Part shown: piece by piece, positions 1 to 13,429 of the stretch
Numbering within the stretch: position 1 is the stretch's first letter
How the letters are laid out: every line of letters begins with the position of its first letter
Notes under the pieces: model-generated
What the model was told of the DNA's origin: nothing
The model's database searches: none
What the model saw: only the letters and a program-made list of their open reading frames with translations
Position numbers and translations under genes: made by a program
Assembly: GCA_020284085.1 (NCBI GenBank)
Contig: JACEVL010000033.1
Coordinates: forward strand, 1,622,501-1,686,500
Origin: Aporrectodea caliginosa
Lineage: Eukaryota; Annelida; Clitellata; Crassiclitellata; Lumbricidae
Reading direction: 5' to 3'
DNA length: 64,000 bases

Positions 1-67
1 CCTCTTCACAACGGGATCAACGTTGCCCCATCTGGTCTTTTGCCATCGCTTCGGAGCAGACCGGTTG

Positions 68-334
<267 letters not shown>

Positions 335-419
335 TTTGTGCCCCTATGTAAAAATGATAATACAAACATTTATGCAAAGTCATATAACATTCTCATAATG
401 TTATATGACTTTGGATAAA

Positions 420-1320
420 CGTAGGTCGATCTTAGATTAAGCACTGTCTGCAACGCATTACAGAGGTTAAACTCTAAAAATGGCTGATTCATTATCGATT
501 TGCATGATTCTGTGCAAAACGTTAGTTTAGGCTTTAATTGAACTACATGTATTTCAAAAACGGAATAATTATGTTACTGGTAATTGAAAATCGTCACAAA
601 TAAATCTGTAAACGATTATACTTACATTCATACTTCATAATTATAATTGTAGAAATCTTGTGCTAAGAGAATATTGAAACTTAAAAGGAAATGCATCCAG
701 TCCGACTTACTGACGAATGGCTGAGTAACTGATTGACTGACTGACTGAATACGGCACTGACACATCCAGTCATTTACCAACTGACCCACTGACTTAATAA
801 CTAGCTGACCTGTCTGATCTACTCATTCACCAAAACCACACACCCGCCTATGTACCCACCCACATATTCACTTACGAACTAACTAACTCATCGAAAGGAT
901 AGAACTTTTGATTTAGAAACAATTTTTCGATTTGAAGAATGGCAAGTCATTTGGCAGGTCTTGTAAATGCTTCATTATTTGCATTAGAATTAAACACCGG
1001 ATTTCAAAATGATATCACTTGCAATTTATTTCTGTTTAGTCAAGTAAATGATTTAGAGTCTTCTCGAATTTCAAAATCTTAAATACGTTTTAGCATAATT
1101 TTGTGACGAATACAACTTCCGTGATTTTGTCGACCTGAAACAAACAAAAGAATCTTTTTAGTGTCATTATTAAAGTAAACTGATAGTCTTCTTTAATTGC
1201 TGGCTGCTGGAACTATTTCTAATTAAATGCTCTAAGAAACATTGTCAGCATTGTCGTAATGATCGTTGTCTAATTCAGTTAATTTAATTTTCAACAAAAA
1301 TTGCTCATTAATCCAAGAAC
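420..1320. other. No recognisable gene
   Basis: AT-rich sequence with short degenerate ACTG runs (about 715-900). I see no open frame, splice-bordered exon or terminal repeat that I can support. Confidence 0.6.
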
Positions 1321-1323
1321 TTC

Positions 1324-1560
<237 letters not shown>

Positions 1561-2109
1561 AATAATTGTAGCATTATTAATATTTGTAGTAATTAGTAAT
1601 GTCATTATTAGTATCATATGATTATTTTTAAACGCAAATTCAATTCAACTAAATAAATGCAGTTAACATACATTATTTCTATTGAAAGTGTTATAGATGT
1701 TACTTTCCGTAGTAGAAACGAATTATGTCTTGAGTACAAAATTTACTGCGACATGCATTTTCAATCAATCAATCATTGATTCAACAACAGCTCAATTAAT
1801 CAGTCATTTCAAAAGTTAATCTGCTGATGCCGTCAACAGGACAGCACTAAATTTTGAATATAGTTATTCTATTATACATAAAAACTTTGATCTCAACATA
1901 CATTCGATTAATACACTGATTCGATAGGTGGCGCTTCAGTGCGTGCTCGGAGTTTCTGATATTTATTTGTCAAAAGTCCCTTTAGCCTCGGAGTTTTATG
2001 GATATTTCGACTGTACTGAACCTCGCCTCGTGGATTCGTACTTTGTTGCATTGGCAAGACTTGTTGTTCCTGCCATTTGTTCGACTCTCTGAACAGTTTC
2101 CACTCCAAC

Positions 2110-4245
2110 CACATTCAAGGCGCTCGCTGTGTGCTCCGTCTTCTCTCTGAGTGGTTCTTTGACCATTCTAGCGGCCTACCGCCCTGGATCAACCTCGGTT
2201 TTCATCACCCACTCGTACACGCCTGACTTCATTCGTGCGTTGCGCGTAACTGCCCGTTGTCCAGAAATACTTTTCCTCTACACACTGTGGCGTCTGTCGT
2301 AGGCCTACGCTCCTCGATGGGCTTCCGTCCCTACGTAGACTTTGGAGTCGGACCCTCCACCTATTCCAATACACTCGTCTCCATCTCCACCTGGCTTCCG
2401 CCTCGCAACTTGGAACGTTCAATAAGTATGTGGCTGTCATACAAACATGTGGAATTGACTAACTCTTTGCCATTGACTCCTGGCACCAGTCGCTGTCGGG
2501 ACATCGCTGTTCCCCGCTCGACTCCTAATGGATACTCTGCTGTGGATCGCCGTGATCGTAGATTAGTCATCTACCACCGAACCACCCTCTGCGTATGAAG
2601 GATGCGCCTTGTATCCTCTCCAGCCACATTCGAGGCGATCGTTGTGTCCGTCTTCTCTTCAACTGGTTCTTTGACCTCGCCATCGTCGGCTTTCATCACC
2701 GAGTATGCTTAGCTGCTCGAGTAATTTGCTATCTACAACAAGCAACTCGTCTTCGCTGGGGATCTCAATCTTCACTTGGAGGATCCTCCTCTACCCATTC
2801 AATCCGACTTCCGCGCCATCATCGACCAGTTCGAGTTGACCCAGCATGTGGCCTAGACGAATCATCTGGCCGGCGGCTGGCTTGACGTCGTCCTCACTCC
2901 TGACACCTGCAGCGTCCCGACGAACATTTGCTTCTCTCCCTAACAGTTTCCGACCACTGTCTCGTTGCTGTCACCATTCCGTTCCTCTGCGACAAGCCAT
3001 CCTACATCGTCAGACAGGTACGCGTCTAGCGTAGCCTCGACCGGGCGACGTTCTGCACAGCATTACTCGACATTCGGCTGTTGTTGATCCATCAGTTTTG
3101 GACAATCTTCTTTTCTTTGCTGATATCTTCTCAACCTAGGAAACGGCCGTAATCGAACAAGCTGCGTTCTGTCAGCTTGGTGTTCGGAATAAACGAAAAT
3201 TGGTTGATTGATTGAAATTTTCGCAAGGTTTCTTCCGACCCGCCCTGCTAGAGTTCGTCGCCACGCACTCACTCCGTGATTCGACACGGAGTGTCGGTCG
3301 TTGCGCCGCGAGGCCCTTTGCCTGGAGAGACAGTACAGGTGCACCAGGTCAACTACTGATAGCGCTACATGGATGAAATTTATCAGAACATGCACAGGTG
3401 CTACCGCGACAGGGAGCGCGGGATTGGGAGGCCAAGATTGCTGCTCAGGCCGAGCAGCCCAGGCGGTTATGGTCTTTCTTGGCCGCAGAGGAGCTAATAG
3501 TTCTCCTGATCCTCCATCCTCTACGGCGTATACCTACGTAGCCTCGTTCACGGCTAAGGTCCCAAGCATCCGGGACGCACCGCTGGGTCTCCGCCTCCGG
3601 AATTTCCACCTACATCCTAAGTCTGTTGTGACCGCCGTCTCCCCTGCTGAGCTACGCCGTTTCATCCTCGCCGTCGCTCTGAAATCGTGCGCGCTCGTCC
3701 CTCTTCCGACGTTTCTACTGCAGGAGTATGTGTACATACTGCTACCTCTTCTCACCACACTCTGCAACCGATCCATCCTTGAAGGAGTCCTGCCGTCAAC
3801 CCGGAAAAGATCAATTCTGGTCCCTGTTCTCAAACTGATCCAGCAAACTTTCGACCGATCGACAACGTCTCCTTCATCTCCTAGGTCAAAGATCGTCGCC
3901 TGCCAGCTCACGTTATATCTTGAGACCAACAGTCTGCTCACTACGATCCAGTCTGGGTTTTGTAAAGGTCATTCTACCGAGACCCTGATGCTCTGCCTCC
4001 TCTCAGTCATCTACGGAGCTATTGACAGATCGCAACTACCTTTACTGGAACTTTTCGAAGTTAGCGCGGCATTCGACACTGTGGACCATGAGATACTTCT
4101 TGAACGGTTGCAACTATCATTTGGCCTGTCAGCTGTCTTCCTATGCTGGTTGGGATCCTTCCTTAGGGGGCGCTCCATGGGTCAACTAGTTCCCCCATGG
4201 GTCCCCACCCCCTACGGGCTACCTGAGGGCTCCGTCTTGGGATAG
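2110..4245 (+). pseudogene. Degenerate CR1/L2-like non-LTR retrotransposon (endonuclease + RT part)
   Basis: Around 2735-2770 the frame reads FAGDLNLHLED, the GD-N motif of the APE-type endonuclease of LINEs. It is followed by DVVLTPDT-like sequence near 2885, with stop codons in between. An open frame at 3301-4245 carries the reverse-transcriptase stretch QSGFCKGHSTETL, then FEVSAAFDTVDHEILLERL and GLPEGSVLG (fingers/palm up to motif B). It stops just there, so the FADD catalytic motif and the C-terminal part are missing. Several frameshifts and stops separate the endonuclease and RT blocks. This is a dead copy truncated at the 3' side. The family assignment (CR1/L2/Jockey clade) rests on the AFDTVDHEILL wording and should be taken as approximate. 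Confidence 0.85.
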
Positions 4246-5740
4246 TGGATAAACAGTGGCAGGAAGATCAACAGAAGGATGAGAAGGGAATAGGTCGGGA
4301 ATTTATGCGAGTCGCACATGATTGCCTGATATTTATCTGAATTGATGGCGAGACCGATTAAGAAGAACCGAAGAGAGCCATTTCTCAAGTTTAACTCTTC
4401 CGGAAAGTTGATTATCACCAGCCCTCTGCTGAAACTGAATTACAAAGTGATTGTCCGTGTGGGCTGATTGTTGAAGTGATTATTGAAAATAAGAGGTTCC
4501 CAAGAACAGATCCATGAAGGACATATGAAGTGTCGAGGGTAGGTTAAAACGTCGCAAAATCAGTACCCACTTGTTGCGACTGATTAGGGAGGTATGAAGA
4601 TAGTCAGTCTAAAGCAATTCCATTATACACAATATATATGGATGCGTGGGTGAGCGTACGTGCGCGTTCGTGCGTTACAAATTTGATTTTGAAACAGCAC
4701 TAAGGTATGTCAAGGCATTGAAAGTCGCCAACAACACGGCGGAAAGAGGTGAGATGCTGAGTTTAATGCCGATCTGACCAGAAACGAAGAACAGCAAGTG
4801 GTTTCTGAGCATAGGAAGACTCTAGGAAACATAATGACGTGGTCGGACTGAAATGCTATAATTAGCTCTTAACGGTAGGCAGTCATTTTGTATTACCTCT
4901 TTTTACTTTTGAATGTTATGTCGGACTATAACCACTTTCTGAACATACTTTATTGATCCTCTATTTGACTGTTGATCACACAGTGCTACTGTGTCTGGTT
5001 AATAATGCATGCATGCACTGTGTACGCGCTTGACTGCAGACCTCGTAAGAAAATGAATACAATGTGTTCACTTTTTGAACTTAACATTAATTAGCGGCAC
5101 TGCACCAATCGGACATTCCCATGTGAAACTACACTTGCCATGAGGCATCCCTTATCATCATTTTGAAAATCAAAAACTTTAACATAACATTTTATTTATT
5201 TTGTTGTCACATTACGAGAGTGTGAGAGTTGAATAAATTAGTAAAAAAACTGTCTGAGCCACCCTAATACACACAAGCATACATACATACATACATACAT
5301 ACGAAAATGCATACATGTATATATGTGGCGGACAGGTCACAAAAGGCTTGAATGAAGAATAGCTTAATAATATCGACATTTTCATTACAAGGTGTCGTGC
5401 CTCTTAATTTTAGTGTAGTGTTATTATATGTTCGATTAAAGTCATAATAATAGTAGCCTAATAATAATAATAATAAAACTTATACCGCAGCTTATTTTGC
5501 TATTTTGACGTTTTAATTTATTCATTAAATAAAACTACATCTATTTACGTCCTATATTTGATTACTAAAGCAAGGGCACCGCTTAAATTAGCTTTAAGAG
5601 CTCTATAATATTTCTTGGACACCTTATTTTAGAAGATGTCTGTGAAATGGAATATAATATGAACAATTAAATGCTGCGTATCCAATTATCTTTGATATGA
5701 CGGCGTCGTAAAATAAATATAGAGGAGAGGGCCAAGTACT
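4246..5740. other. Intergenic, no gene seen
   Basis: AT-rich DNA without a supportable gene. The only structure is a short (ACAT)n tract at about 5276-5301. Confidence 0.55.
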
Positions 5741-6245
5741 GATCCTTGAATATAGAAGATAGGGCCAAGTACTGATCCTTGAAGGACATCAAATTTGATC
5801 GTAACCCAGGGTGTTATAGAGTCACCTGAAATTATCATTTGTGTGCGGTCCGTAAGGTAAGATCGAAATCAAAGGAGGGAGGTGCCCCTAAGACAACATG
5901 AGGTCTCAAGGCGCTGAAGGAAGATTTCATGATCAACTATGTGAAATGCAGCAGAGACAACAACTTGATCTGCGACCGATCAATCGCAGACTAGATGTCC
6001 GAGAGGATGGATAGTAAAATAGTTTCAGCAGAATGATTGGTTCTAAACACCGACTGACTGGAGGGACGAAGTCCAGATTTTTCAAGATACGGGATAAACT
6101 GTAAGGAAAGAAGACGTTCAATGGTCTTAGAAAGAAAAGGAAGATTTAAAATGGGGCGATAGTTGCAGCAAAGATTAGGATCTAAGTTGGGTTTCTTAAG
6201 GGTAGGGAAGACGATGGCCCGTTTCTGTGAGGAGGGAAGATGACC

Positions 6246-6305
<60 letters not shown>

Positions 6306-6900
6306 TTAAACAAATAAGGAAAAAATGGCAGAATGTCATCCAACATGTCAATAATGATAAATGGCGGGAGATAAGCAGATTCACTAGATTTTAAGTTCGA
6401 CGAGGTGATGACCAGGCGTAGTTCGTCTTCAGTGATGGGGCGAAAGCCATCAAAACGGATTCTGAAGAAGGGAATCGAGGCGGAGGAGAATCAACTGTTA
6501 ACGCAAGGACACCATTCATCTTATTCGTTAGCATCTTTAGGAAATCATTCGCCGAGAAGGAAGGTGCATGACAGTATATGTGTGAGGACGGTAGGAAGAC
6601 GCGTTGCCAATCGACAATTGTCTAGACAGAGTTATTCCAAGTATCGTCCAGGACGACATGACGTAGAGAGTTGCTTTCAGAATTGTCCAGAACGAATAAA
6701 CGTACAGACTGGTTATAAGTATCCTTGGTTACCAGAACTCAGAGAACGTTTGGTGTCCCCTATTATTGGCGAGAGTTCAGGAGTCACAAGGTGCAGAGTG
6801 GTATACGTGAAAATTTAGATCAGGCGGAGAGGAAGAGGAATCCCGTAACTAAGAAGATACACACAAAATGGAAGACTCCTGCTGGTATAAGAACGAACCC
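5740..6900 (-). pseudogene. Degenerate LINE reverse transcriptase with (AG)n inside
   Basis: Read on the minus strand, the region 6470 to 5830 gives RT wording in order. DGFRPITEDELRLVI precedes the fingers domain. Then come SSQKRAIVFPTLKKPN, NYRPILNLPFLSKTIERL, SVFRTNHSAETILLSILSDI and AAFHIVDHEIFLQRLE. Frameshifts and stops break the frame. A pure AG tract (6248-6300) sits inside the RT between the NRS-like and EGHLP-like segments. A short direct duplication (about 30 bp) occurs at 5729-5782. It is a dead CR1/L2-like copy in opposite orientation to the 2.1-4.2 kb copy. Confidence 0.8.
6248..6300. repeat. (AG)n microsatellite
   Basis: About 26 AG units embedded in the degenerate minus-strand reverse transcriptase. 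Confidence 0.97.
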
Positions 6901-7189
6901 TGGTCTGAGATAAGGCCATCCTCAGGACGTTGCCCATGCGAAGACCGCGAAAGAGGCGGAGTCTGACCGAGAAAGAATTGTATAGTGTTACCTATCACAG
7001 AGAAAGCGGCCCCATCCTAAACCTCCCCTTACAGAAACGGTCACACTGAGTAGAGCTCGAGAATAGCCATTTTAAGTTGAAAGTAGACAAAGCAGTGACT
7101 CGGGCGGCTGCAGACGGATAGTGGGCTGGAGTCGACGCCGTCCCTTGAACAGAGAGGTAGCGTCCGGGCGGCGGTCGACACAAATAGGT

Positions 7190-8080
7190 CTATATAAAAA
7201 CAATGAAAAACATAAAAACATAATTATGTCAATATGAGACTACAAGTATTTACATACGTATTTTATGTCGCTCCTGGCAGTCCTTTCAAAGGAGTCACCA
7301 GGGATGACTGTCTATAGATGAGTCAATAATCGGCTTGCAATTGGATATTAGACCCAAACCTAAATGAAGACAAGAGATGCACAGGAATAGAGGTTAAACA
7401 ATCAACATAATCCCAAATTAAATAGACGAATCATCAACAGAAGATTTGCCAACATAAATCAGTCATGATCGTCATCATCTTTTATTGCCATTATCTTCAT
7501 CACCATTTTTTGGGTCACAACCGCCATTATCAATATCATCATCATAATCACTATCATCATTATTTTGAAATTTAATTACTTTCTAATGGCGCTATATAAA
7601 TGTTTCGCGGCAAAGACGATTACGTCATCGTCATCGTCATCATAATTATCATCATCAACGTCACCTTAATTGCCGTTGGTTCCATCATTGAAATAATCGT
7701 CATCATCATCAGCATCATCATCTTCGTCATCATCATAGTCATCATCGTCGTCGTCTAAATCGCTGTAGTCATCATCACCATCATCCTGTCAACTTCGGAA
7801 TCATAAATGCACTAACAAATTCAAAGTGTGCTTCATGGAATCACTTACACTCCAGATAACATAGTGTTTGTTGATAGGGAAGGTAGCGGAGAGGGTCATG
7901 ACAATTGCCGAAACACTTCGCTTGTTCCTCCGTGCAAGCATCTTGCCGATTTTCGAGACAATAATTTGAAGAAAAAAGCGAAGAAGTTAATAAACAATTC
8001 AATTCAAGAATCAAAATGGTTAAAAACGCTATTCAGTATACGTTAATTTTTACGTTATTGTGCTGAAACTATCACTCCAG
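7190..8080. other. Intergenic with degenerate ATC-rich stretch
   Basis: 7470-7790 is a degenerate CATCATCGT-type trinucleotide region. No gene is seen. A LINE-tail-like GGCGCTATATAAATG occurs at about 7588. Confidence 0.5.
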
Positions 8081-8125
8081 GCATGACTAAAGCATCAAGT
8101 AATACATCCATTAAAATTGATGCTG

Positions 8126-8502
<377 letters not shown>

Positions 8503-9312
8503 GGAATTTATATAGCGCCCCTTCAAGATAACTACTCAGAGGCGCTCCCGACGCAGGCCCGGTCAAAGAGGGAGGTCTTAAGTAGTCTATAAAAGGATTC
8601 AGAGAGGTCTCGCGGGAGAGAACGAAGGTCTGAGGGGAGGCTGTTCCAAAAAGAAGGACCAACGATCGAGAAAGCCCGACGCTGTCTAGTAGCAGAGCGA
8701 GCATGCGGAACTATGAAGTCACCTCTAGAGGCCGAGCGCAGAGATCGGCGACCAGAGCATGCCGAGGTTAGAGTAAAGAGCTCCCGGAGATAGACAGATG
8801 ATCTGCCCAGAACACAGTGCCAGACAATGGAGGAGACCCTATAATGGATGCGCTGCTGGACCGGTAGCCAGTGGAGGACATCACGCAAAAATGCAGAGAT
8901 GTGGCCAAACTTAGGGACACCACCAATTAGACGAACAGCCGCCCGTAAAACGTCTTCCAAAGGATGCAAGCGGACTTGAGGAAGTCCACAGTAGAGCGAA
9001 GAGCAGTAACTGTTGTCCAATCGATTACTAACAAAGGCATGGACCAGAGTGGAGGCAGATGAAGAATATAGAGAGCGAGTGACAACCCGCAGCTGGCGAA
9101 AGTGGTAGTAGCAGGAACGAGTCAGTGCCGTGATGTGCTCTGTGAAAGACAGTTCCAGTCCAGGATGACCTCTAAGTTGCGGAACGAGGTGGAAAAAGCA
9201 AAGGTAGGAAATTCAGAGGAGAAGTCAAGCTTATCTAGCTGCTGGCGAGTACCAAGCCAGATATATTGAGTTTTTGAAGGATTTAGGCGCAGACGATTAG
9301 ATACTACTACTA
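8503..9312 (-). pseudogene. CR1/L2-like LINE, 5'-truncated C-terminal RT part
   Basis: On the minus strand, SNRLRLNPSKTQYIWLGTR (RT thumb) at about 9300-9240 leads into LHWLPVQQRIHYRV, RSLRSASRGDFIVPHARS, RRAFSIVGPSFWNSLPSDLRS and LLKTSLFDRA, the conserved C-terminus of CR1/L2 ORF2. It then ends in a GGGGCGCTATATAAATTCC-like 3' tail at 8503-8525. The last 162 codons (8532-9020) are open. The 5' end is lost before the FADD motif. The 3' tail runs straight into (AGAT)n. Confidence 0.88.
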
Positions 9313-9419
9313 CTACTGCGACATCATACGGGATCTCAGGCATTAATCTCTCTTTACGACATAGCCTCGTTAAATAGAGTCTACGACAGTGGTTGAATTG
9401 AAATAAGCCATTGTCATTT

Positions 9420-9560
9420 CCGGACGGTGCCAGTCCCTAGCCTGGGTACAGAAGGAGGGCAGCTGTTTGATGTCCACGTGTTGAGCGCTTCTGTGAGACT
9501 CTTAAGTGGCGCTATATAAATGTCTTGTTACATTACATTACATTACATTACATTACATTA
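9420..9560 (+). mobile_element. SINE/LINE 3' tail with (ACATT)n
   Basis: A GAGCGCTTCTGTGAG...GGCGCTATATAAATG tail at about 9484-9520 is followed by ACATT pentamers (9530-9560), then by (TAC)n. It is the same 3' end type as the nearby CR1/L2 copies but with a different tail repeat. Confidence 0.6.
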
Positions 9561-9748
<188 letters not shown>

Positions 9749-9869
9749 CTACACCACCCCAACTCTAAAGTGCAACGCAGCCAAAGGAGTTCCCAGCATC
9801 TTCGACGAGTTTAGGCCTACAGTTTTCAAAAGGCTTGAACAAAACCCAGCGAGATGCCCCCATGGCTGC

Positions 9870-10110
9870 TGAGCAGAAAGGGCCCACAATATCAGAGCCT
9901 ATCACGATGCTCAATGACAAAAACTTTAGAGATTCGTATGTGCAACCACAATGGAAGACCACCACCCGTATCCTGCTGCCAAATGAGCAGAGACCAGACA
10001 GCGAAGCTGATCATCGAGCAATCTCCATTACATCAATATTTTTGCAGAATCTTTGAGTCTGGTTGTCCGAAAAATGTTACCAAATACTGACAAATAAGCA
10101 AAAAAGACGG
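9870..10110 (+). pseudogene. LINE reverse-transcriptase N-terminal fragment
   Basis: The frame reads VQPQWKTTTRILLPNEQ, then RPDSEADHRAISITSIFLQNL. This matches the WK-x-A-x-V-x-P-IPK ... DYRPISLTS region that opens the RT of many non-LTR elements. It is short and ends in a stop. I cannot assign the clade. Confidence 0.55.
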
Positions 10111-10182
10111 TATATTCTTCGACCAATAACACTGGGCAACAAGCATTTTGCTACTGAGATTCTAACACCTGTTCCTAACTAA

Positions 10183-10355
10183 ATATGACATGCTGATTCC
10201 AAATCCGAAAGCCGTTTTTGTATATCACGTCCAGTTTTTAAGTTATACGGTTTCTGGGATTCTTTCAGTTGTATATGTCCACCATAACAAATTCGGCATG
10301 CTGAATCCAAATCCGGAAACCGTTTTGTCTATCACGTCTAGTTTTTAAAGTTATT
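10183..10355. repeat. Two diverged direct repeats of about 70 bp
   Basis: Near-identical segments start with ATGACATGCTGATTCCAAAT (about 10186) and CGGCATGCTGAATCCAAATC (about 10292). Each continues through TATCACGTCTAGTTTTTAA. The period is about 105 bp. Confidence 0.6.
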
Positions 10356-10724
10356 ATTGCGTTCTGCAGCTGAACTGGATGAGTCATATAAGCCTCAAAT
10401 GGCTGAAGAAGAGCCTCACCAATTTGACTCGTGAGAGACTTGTTATTATCACAATGGAAAGCAGAAGTGTTAGGTAGGCCTACAAGACTCAAGCAATGGA
10501 ATTTGCTACAAAAAAAGCAAAAAAATTGTGTTTTTGGTAATCGTCATACCAATCTGGCTTCCTTTTACCAAGTGGAAGGTGGCATTTGTTTCTGTGCTGA
10601 TGTTGATGGTCTCATGCATGAGCTGCAGAACATGGGAAGCATTTTATTGGTTCGTTGTCCAGAATTTTCTAGGTGTTGAAGGAGCAGTGAATTATACTGA
10701 GATTGTAGAGAAATGTTTGAGGTC

Positions 10725-11205
10725 ATATGAGTCTTGCGCTCTGCAGCGCGACTCATTGGACAAATTCCAAAGTATGGACACGTCTCCAGCTACATGCTGG
10801 AGGTCCTCCACTGGCTCCCTGTCTGCCAGCGCATCGAGTACAGGGTAGCTGCCTTGGTTTTGCGCTGTCTCCAGGGCCTCGCCCCAACTTACCTCCGTGA
10901 GCTCTGCTGCTTGATTTCGGTTGTTCCAGGGCGTCGCCTCCTACGCTCCGCAGAAAAAGGAGTTCTTATGGTTCCTTTTGCTCGTACTGCAACAATGCAG
11001 AACCGAGCTTTTTCTGTGGCAGGCCCATTGATCTGGAATGCTCTTCCTCTAGAGCTGCGTCTACACCCTGGGAGTCTGCCTGAAACTTTCCTTACTAAAC
11101 TCAAAACTGTTCTTTTTGGGCGCGTTGGAGTCGGGAGCGCCTCTGAGTCGTTTCGTGAAGGGGCGCTATATAAATTCCCGAATGAATGAATGAATGAATG
11201 AATAT
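10725..11205 (+). pseudogene. CR1/L2-like LINE 3' end, open C-terminal frame
   Basis: 151 open codons (10734-11189) read LHWLPVCQRIEYRVAALVL, LRELCCLISVVPGRRLLRS, VPFARTATMQNRAFSVAGP, LIWNALPLELRL and KLKTVLFGRVGVG. This is the C-terminus of LINE ORF2. It is followed by GGGGCGCTATATAAATTCCC and an (AATG)n tail at 11182-11202. The copy is severely 5'-truncated, but the reading frame has no defect, so it is relatively young. It has the same plus-strand 3' tail design as the SINEs at 32.1 and 49.4 kb. Confidence 0.88.
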
Positions 11206-12130
11206 GAGTAGTTTGGGAGCTAGGATGTCACTGATGTTGCATTTCTACGCTTTCCGCCCAATCTGGGCGATGTCAACGACTCAGCGATGAGCATGGGGAA
11301 AGGTTCCATCAGAATATAAAAGTGATGGAAAGCGGATACCAGAGGAAGTTAAATCATAGCATGATGATAGACTATTGTTGATTCTGGCAACGAGAGACGA
11401 ATGTGCCTTACAAACGCAAAGGCAAAGGCCTTAATCAGTTTTGAACACTGCTTTCACTGATAGTGTGAGTTGAGAAAGATGTAATAATGTTCATCAGCAT
11501 GTTTTGTTCTTTCTTGTTTGTTTTAACAGTAGAGTCATTAGCATCACTTTAGGGCGACATATTTCACACTGCAAATTACACTATATAAAGTTCAAAGCGT
11601 CTTGGGTCATGTGACTGATGTAAAATATCTCTTGCTTTCACCTGGCGATCTTTAGCGATCAGTTGGTTTTGTCAAGTGATCTTAAAAACGATTATCTAAC
11701 TACTTATATTGTACTGTACGGTACCGATTCTATGTAGAATTATCTCCTATGGTCGACACCACCCTATTCTACTCTAGTCTATTTATTCTTGGCTTTCCTA
11801 GTGCACAGCTTAAGTATTTAAAAGAGTCGTAGCTGTTTAAAACAATGTATACGACAGAGTAGCTAATGATTATGAGAAAAATAGAAGTAATCTGATCACA
11901 ATCCGAAGAATAAATTGAGCATTATTTTTTTTCTTTAGTGATCTCGATTGACCTATAAAATACGGTATATCTGTCACATCGTTCATTGCCTTACCATTGT
12001 CAATCACCAGAAGGCAGAACACGAGAACCAGGAACGTCTTCATCTGAAATATTCAGACATTGCAAAGTCATAAGATTTTGTTATCATATGACGATTCGTG
12101 CCAAACACATTCAAAGAAACGTAAAGGCAG
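11206..12130. other. Intergenic, no gene seen
   Basis: AT-rich sequence without a recognisable coding, repeat or RNA signal. Confidence 0.55.
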
Positions 12131-12268
12131 AATACATCACGATCTGCTCGAGTTAAGTCTGCAGTCGGTCCTCAACACAGCTGCTAGACTGATAGCCCGC
12201 CTTCCACGGAACTCTCATATCTCTACCTTTAAGTTTGACGAACTTCATTGGCTCACTCTGCATGCTCG

Positions 12269-12913
12269 GGTTTACTATCATTTCGTCGAAAGTCATTTCG
12301 TCGAAATCATTTGGTCGAAATCATTTGGTCGAAGATGGAAAAGTCGAACGATCAAAAAGTCGAACGATCATTTGGTCGACAATGAAAAAGTCGAACGATC
12401 AAAAGATCGACAATCAAAAGGTCGACAATCAAAAGGTCGACAATCAAAAGGTCGACAATCAAAAGGTCGACAATCAAAAGGTCGACAATCAAAAGGTCGA
12501 CAATCAAAAGGTCGACAATCAAAAAGGTCGAAAATCAAAATGAAGCATGTTTGGTGAGAACGAGATCTAAACTGAAGAGTTCGAAAGGAGATTGTATACG
12601 AAACTGATTACGTCAAAAGGAATGTGTGAGGAAGGTGCGAAATATTAGAAAATGAAGCATGTTTAGGGTGGTAAGAACGAGATCTAAACTGAAGAGATCG
12701 AAAGGAGAGTATACGAAAACGGCAAAGGGCGACAATTTGACGCTATAGGCCTAGATGTATAAAACTAGCCATAGCATTGAAAGGAATGTCGATCTTTTGA
12801 TTTTCCACCTTTTGATTGTCGATCTTTTGATCGTTCGACTGTTTCATTGTCGATCAAATGATTTCGACCAAATGATTTCGACCAAACGACGTTCGACCAA
12901 ATGATAGGCTACC
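12269..12913. mobile_element. Fold-back (MULE-like) element, 9-bp TSD
   Basis: 645 bp flanked by the perfect 9-bp duplication GCATGCTCG (12260-12268 and 12914-12922) inside LINE coding sequence. The ends are inverted: the left starts GGTTTACTATCATTTCGTCG and the complement of the right starts GGTAGCCTATCATTTGGTCG. Inverted homology continues for well over 100 bp through arrays of short units (TCATTTGGTCGAAA; GTCGACAATCAAAAG). There is no transposase ORF, so it must be non-autonomous. A 9-bp TSD with long repetitive inverted ends is the pattern of Mutator-superfamily fold-back elements. Superfamily placement is inference from TSD length. Confidence 0.82.
12401..12532. repeat. 15-bp tandem repeat (GTCGACAATCAAAAG)n
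   Basis: About 8 near-perfect 15-bp units in the left arm of the fold-back element. A shorter degenerate counterpart lies in inverted orientation at about 12790-12860. Confidence 0.95.
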
Positions 12914-13429
12914 GCATGCTCGCATACAATTTAAAATCGTCACTCTGATCTTCAAGGCTCAGAGGGGTCTTGCTCCGAAATATCTGGTTGGCGTTATACT
13001 TCGGCCTCATTCTGCTTCCTCACACCGTCCACTTCGTTCCTGCAATAGACTTGACCTCTTGGTTCCCCTTAGTAGAACTGCTTTGGCTCAGTCTCGTTCC
13101 TTTGCTTCAATTGGTTCCTCTCTTTGGAATGCTCTTTCTCCTTCTGCTCGCTCTAAAATTCTATCTGGCGGTCTCTCTTCTTTCTTCGTTTTTCTCAAAA
13201 CCTGTTTCTTTTCGCTTCTGAACGGTTTACCCAACGAGAGGCGCTTTACAAATGTTTAAATACGATACGAAAATATAAATATATACGATACAATACTCAC
13301 ATTGTTCTCGGCTTGTCTAAGAAGAAGATTTGAAGATTTCGCCTCAGCAAGGTTTCACCAAACTTTCACCAAATGGCAAAGAAACTCACGAATCACCTGC
13401 TGCAGAATGGGCCTTTTATTCAACTAAAC

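Larger units (their letters stand above)
12130..13257 (+). pseudogene. CR1/L2-like LINE 3' end split by a fold-back element
   Basis: Left of the insertion the frame reads LLELSLQSVLNTAARLIARL and FDELHWLTLHAR. Right of it, from 12923, the same frame resumes with IQFKIVTLIFKAQRGLAPKYL and later SRTALAQSRSFASIGSSLWN and KTCFFSLL. It ends with GGCGCTTTACAAATG at about 13241. If the insert and one TSD are removed, the HAR/IQF junction is continuous, so the element was inserted by a later transposition. Confidence 0.85.

Noticed and set aside
3301..4245. Host gene of 314 aa
   Set aside because: The sequence is a LINE reverse-transcriptase fragment, truncated before the catalytic FADD motif.
10265..10692. 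Minus-strand coding region with HETINISTET-like wording
   Set aside because: Short, without splice-site support or a recognised family. It may be transposon debris, but I cannot defend a call.
12401..12532. CRISPR-like array
   Set aside because: The units are contiguous 15-mers without spacers, inside a transposon arm of a eukaryote.
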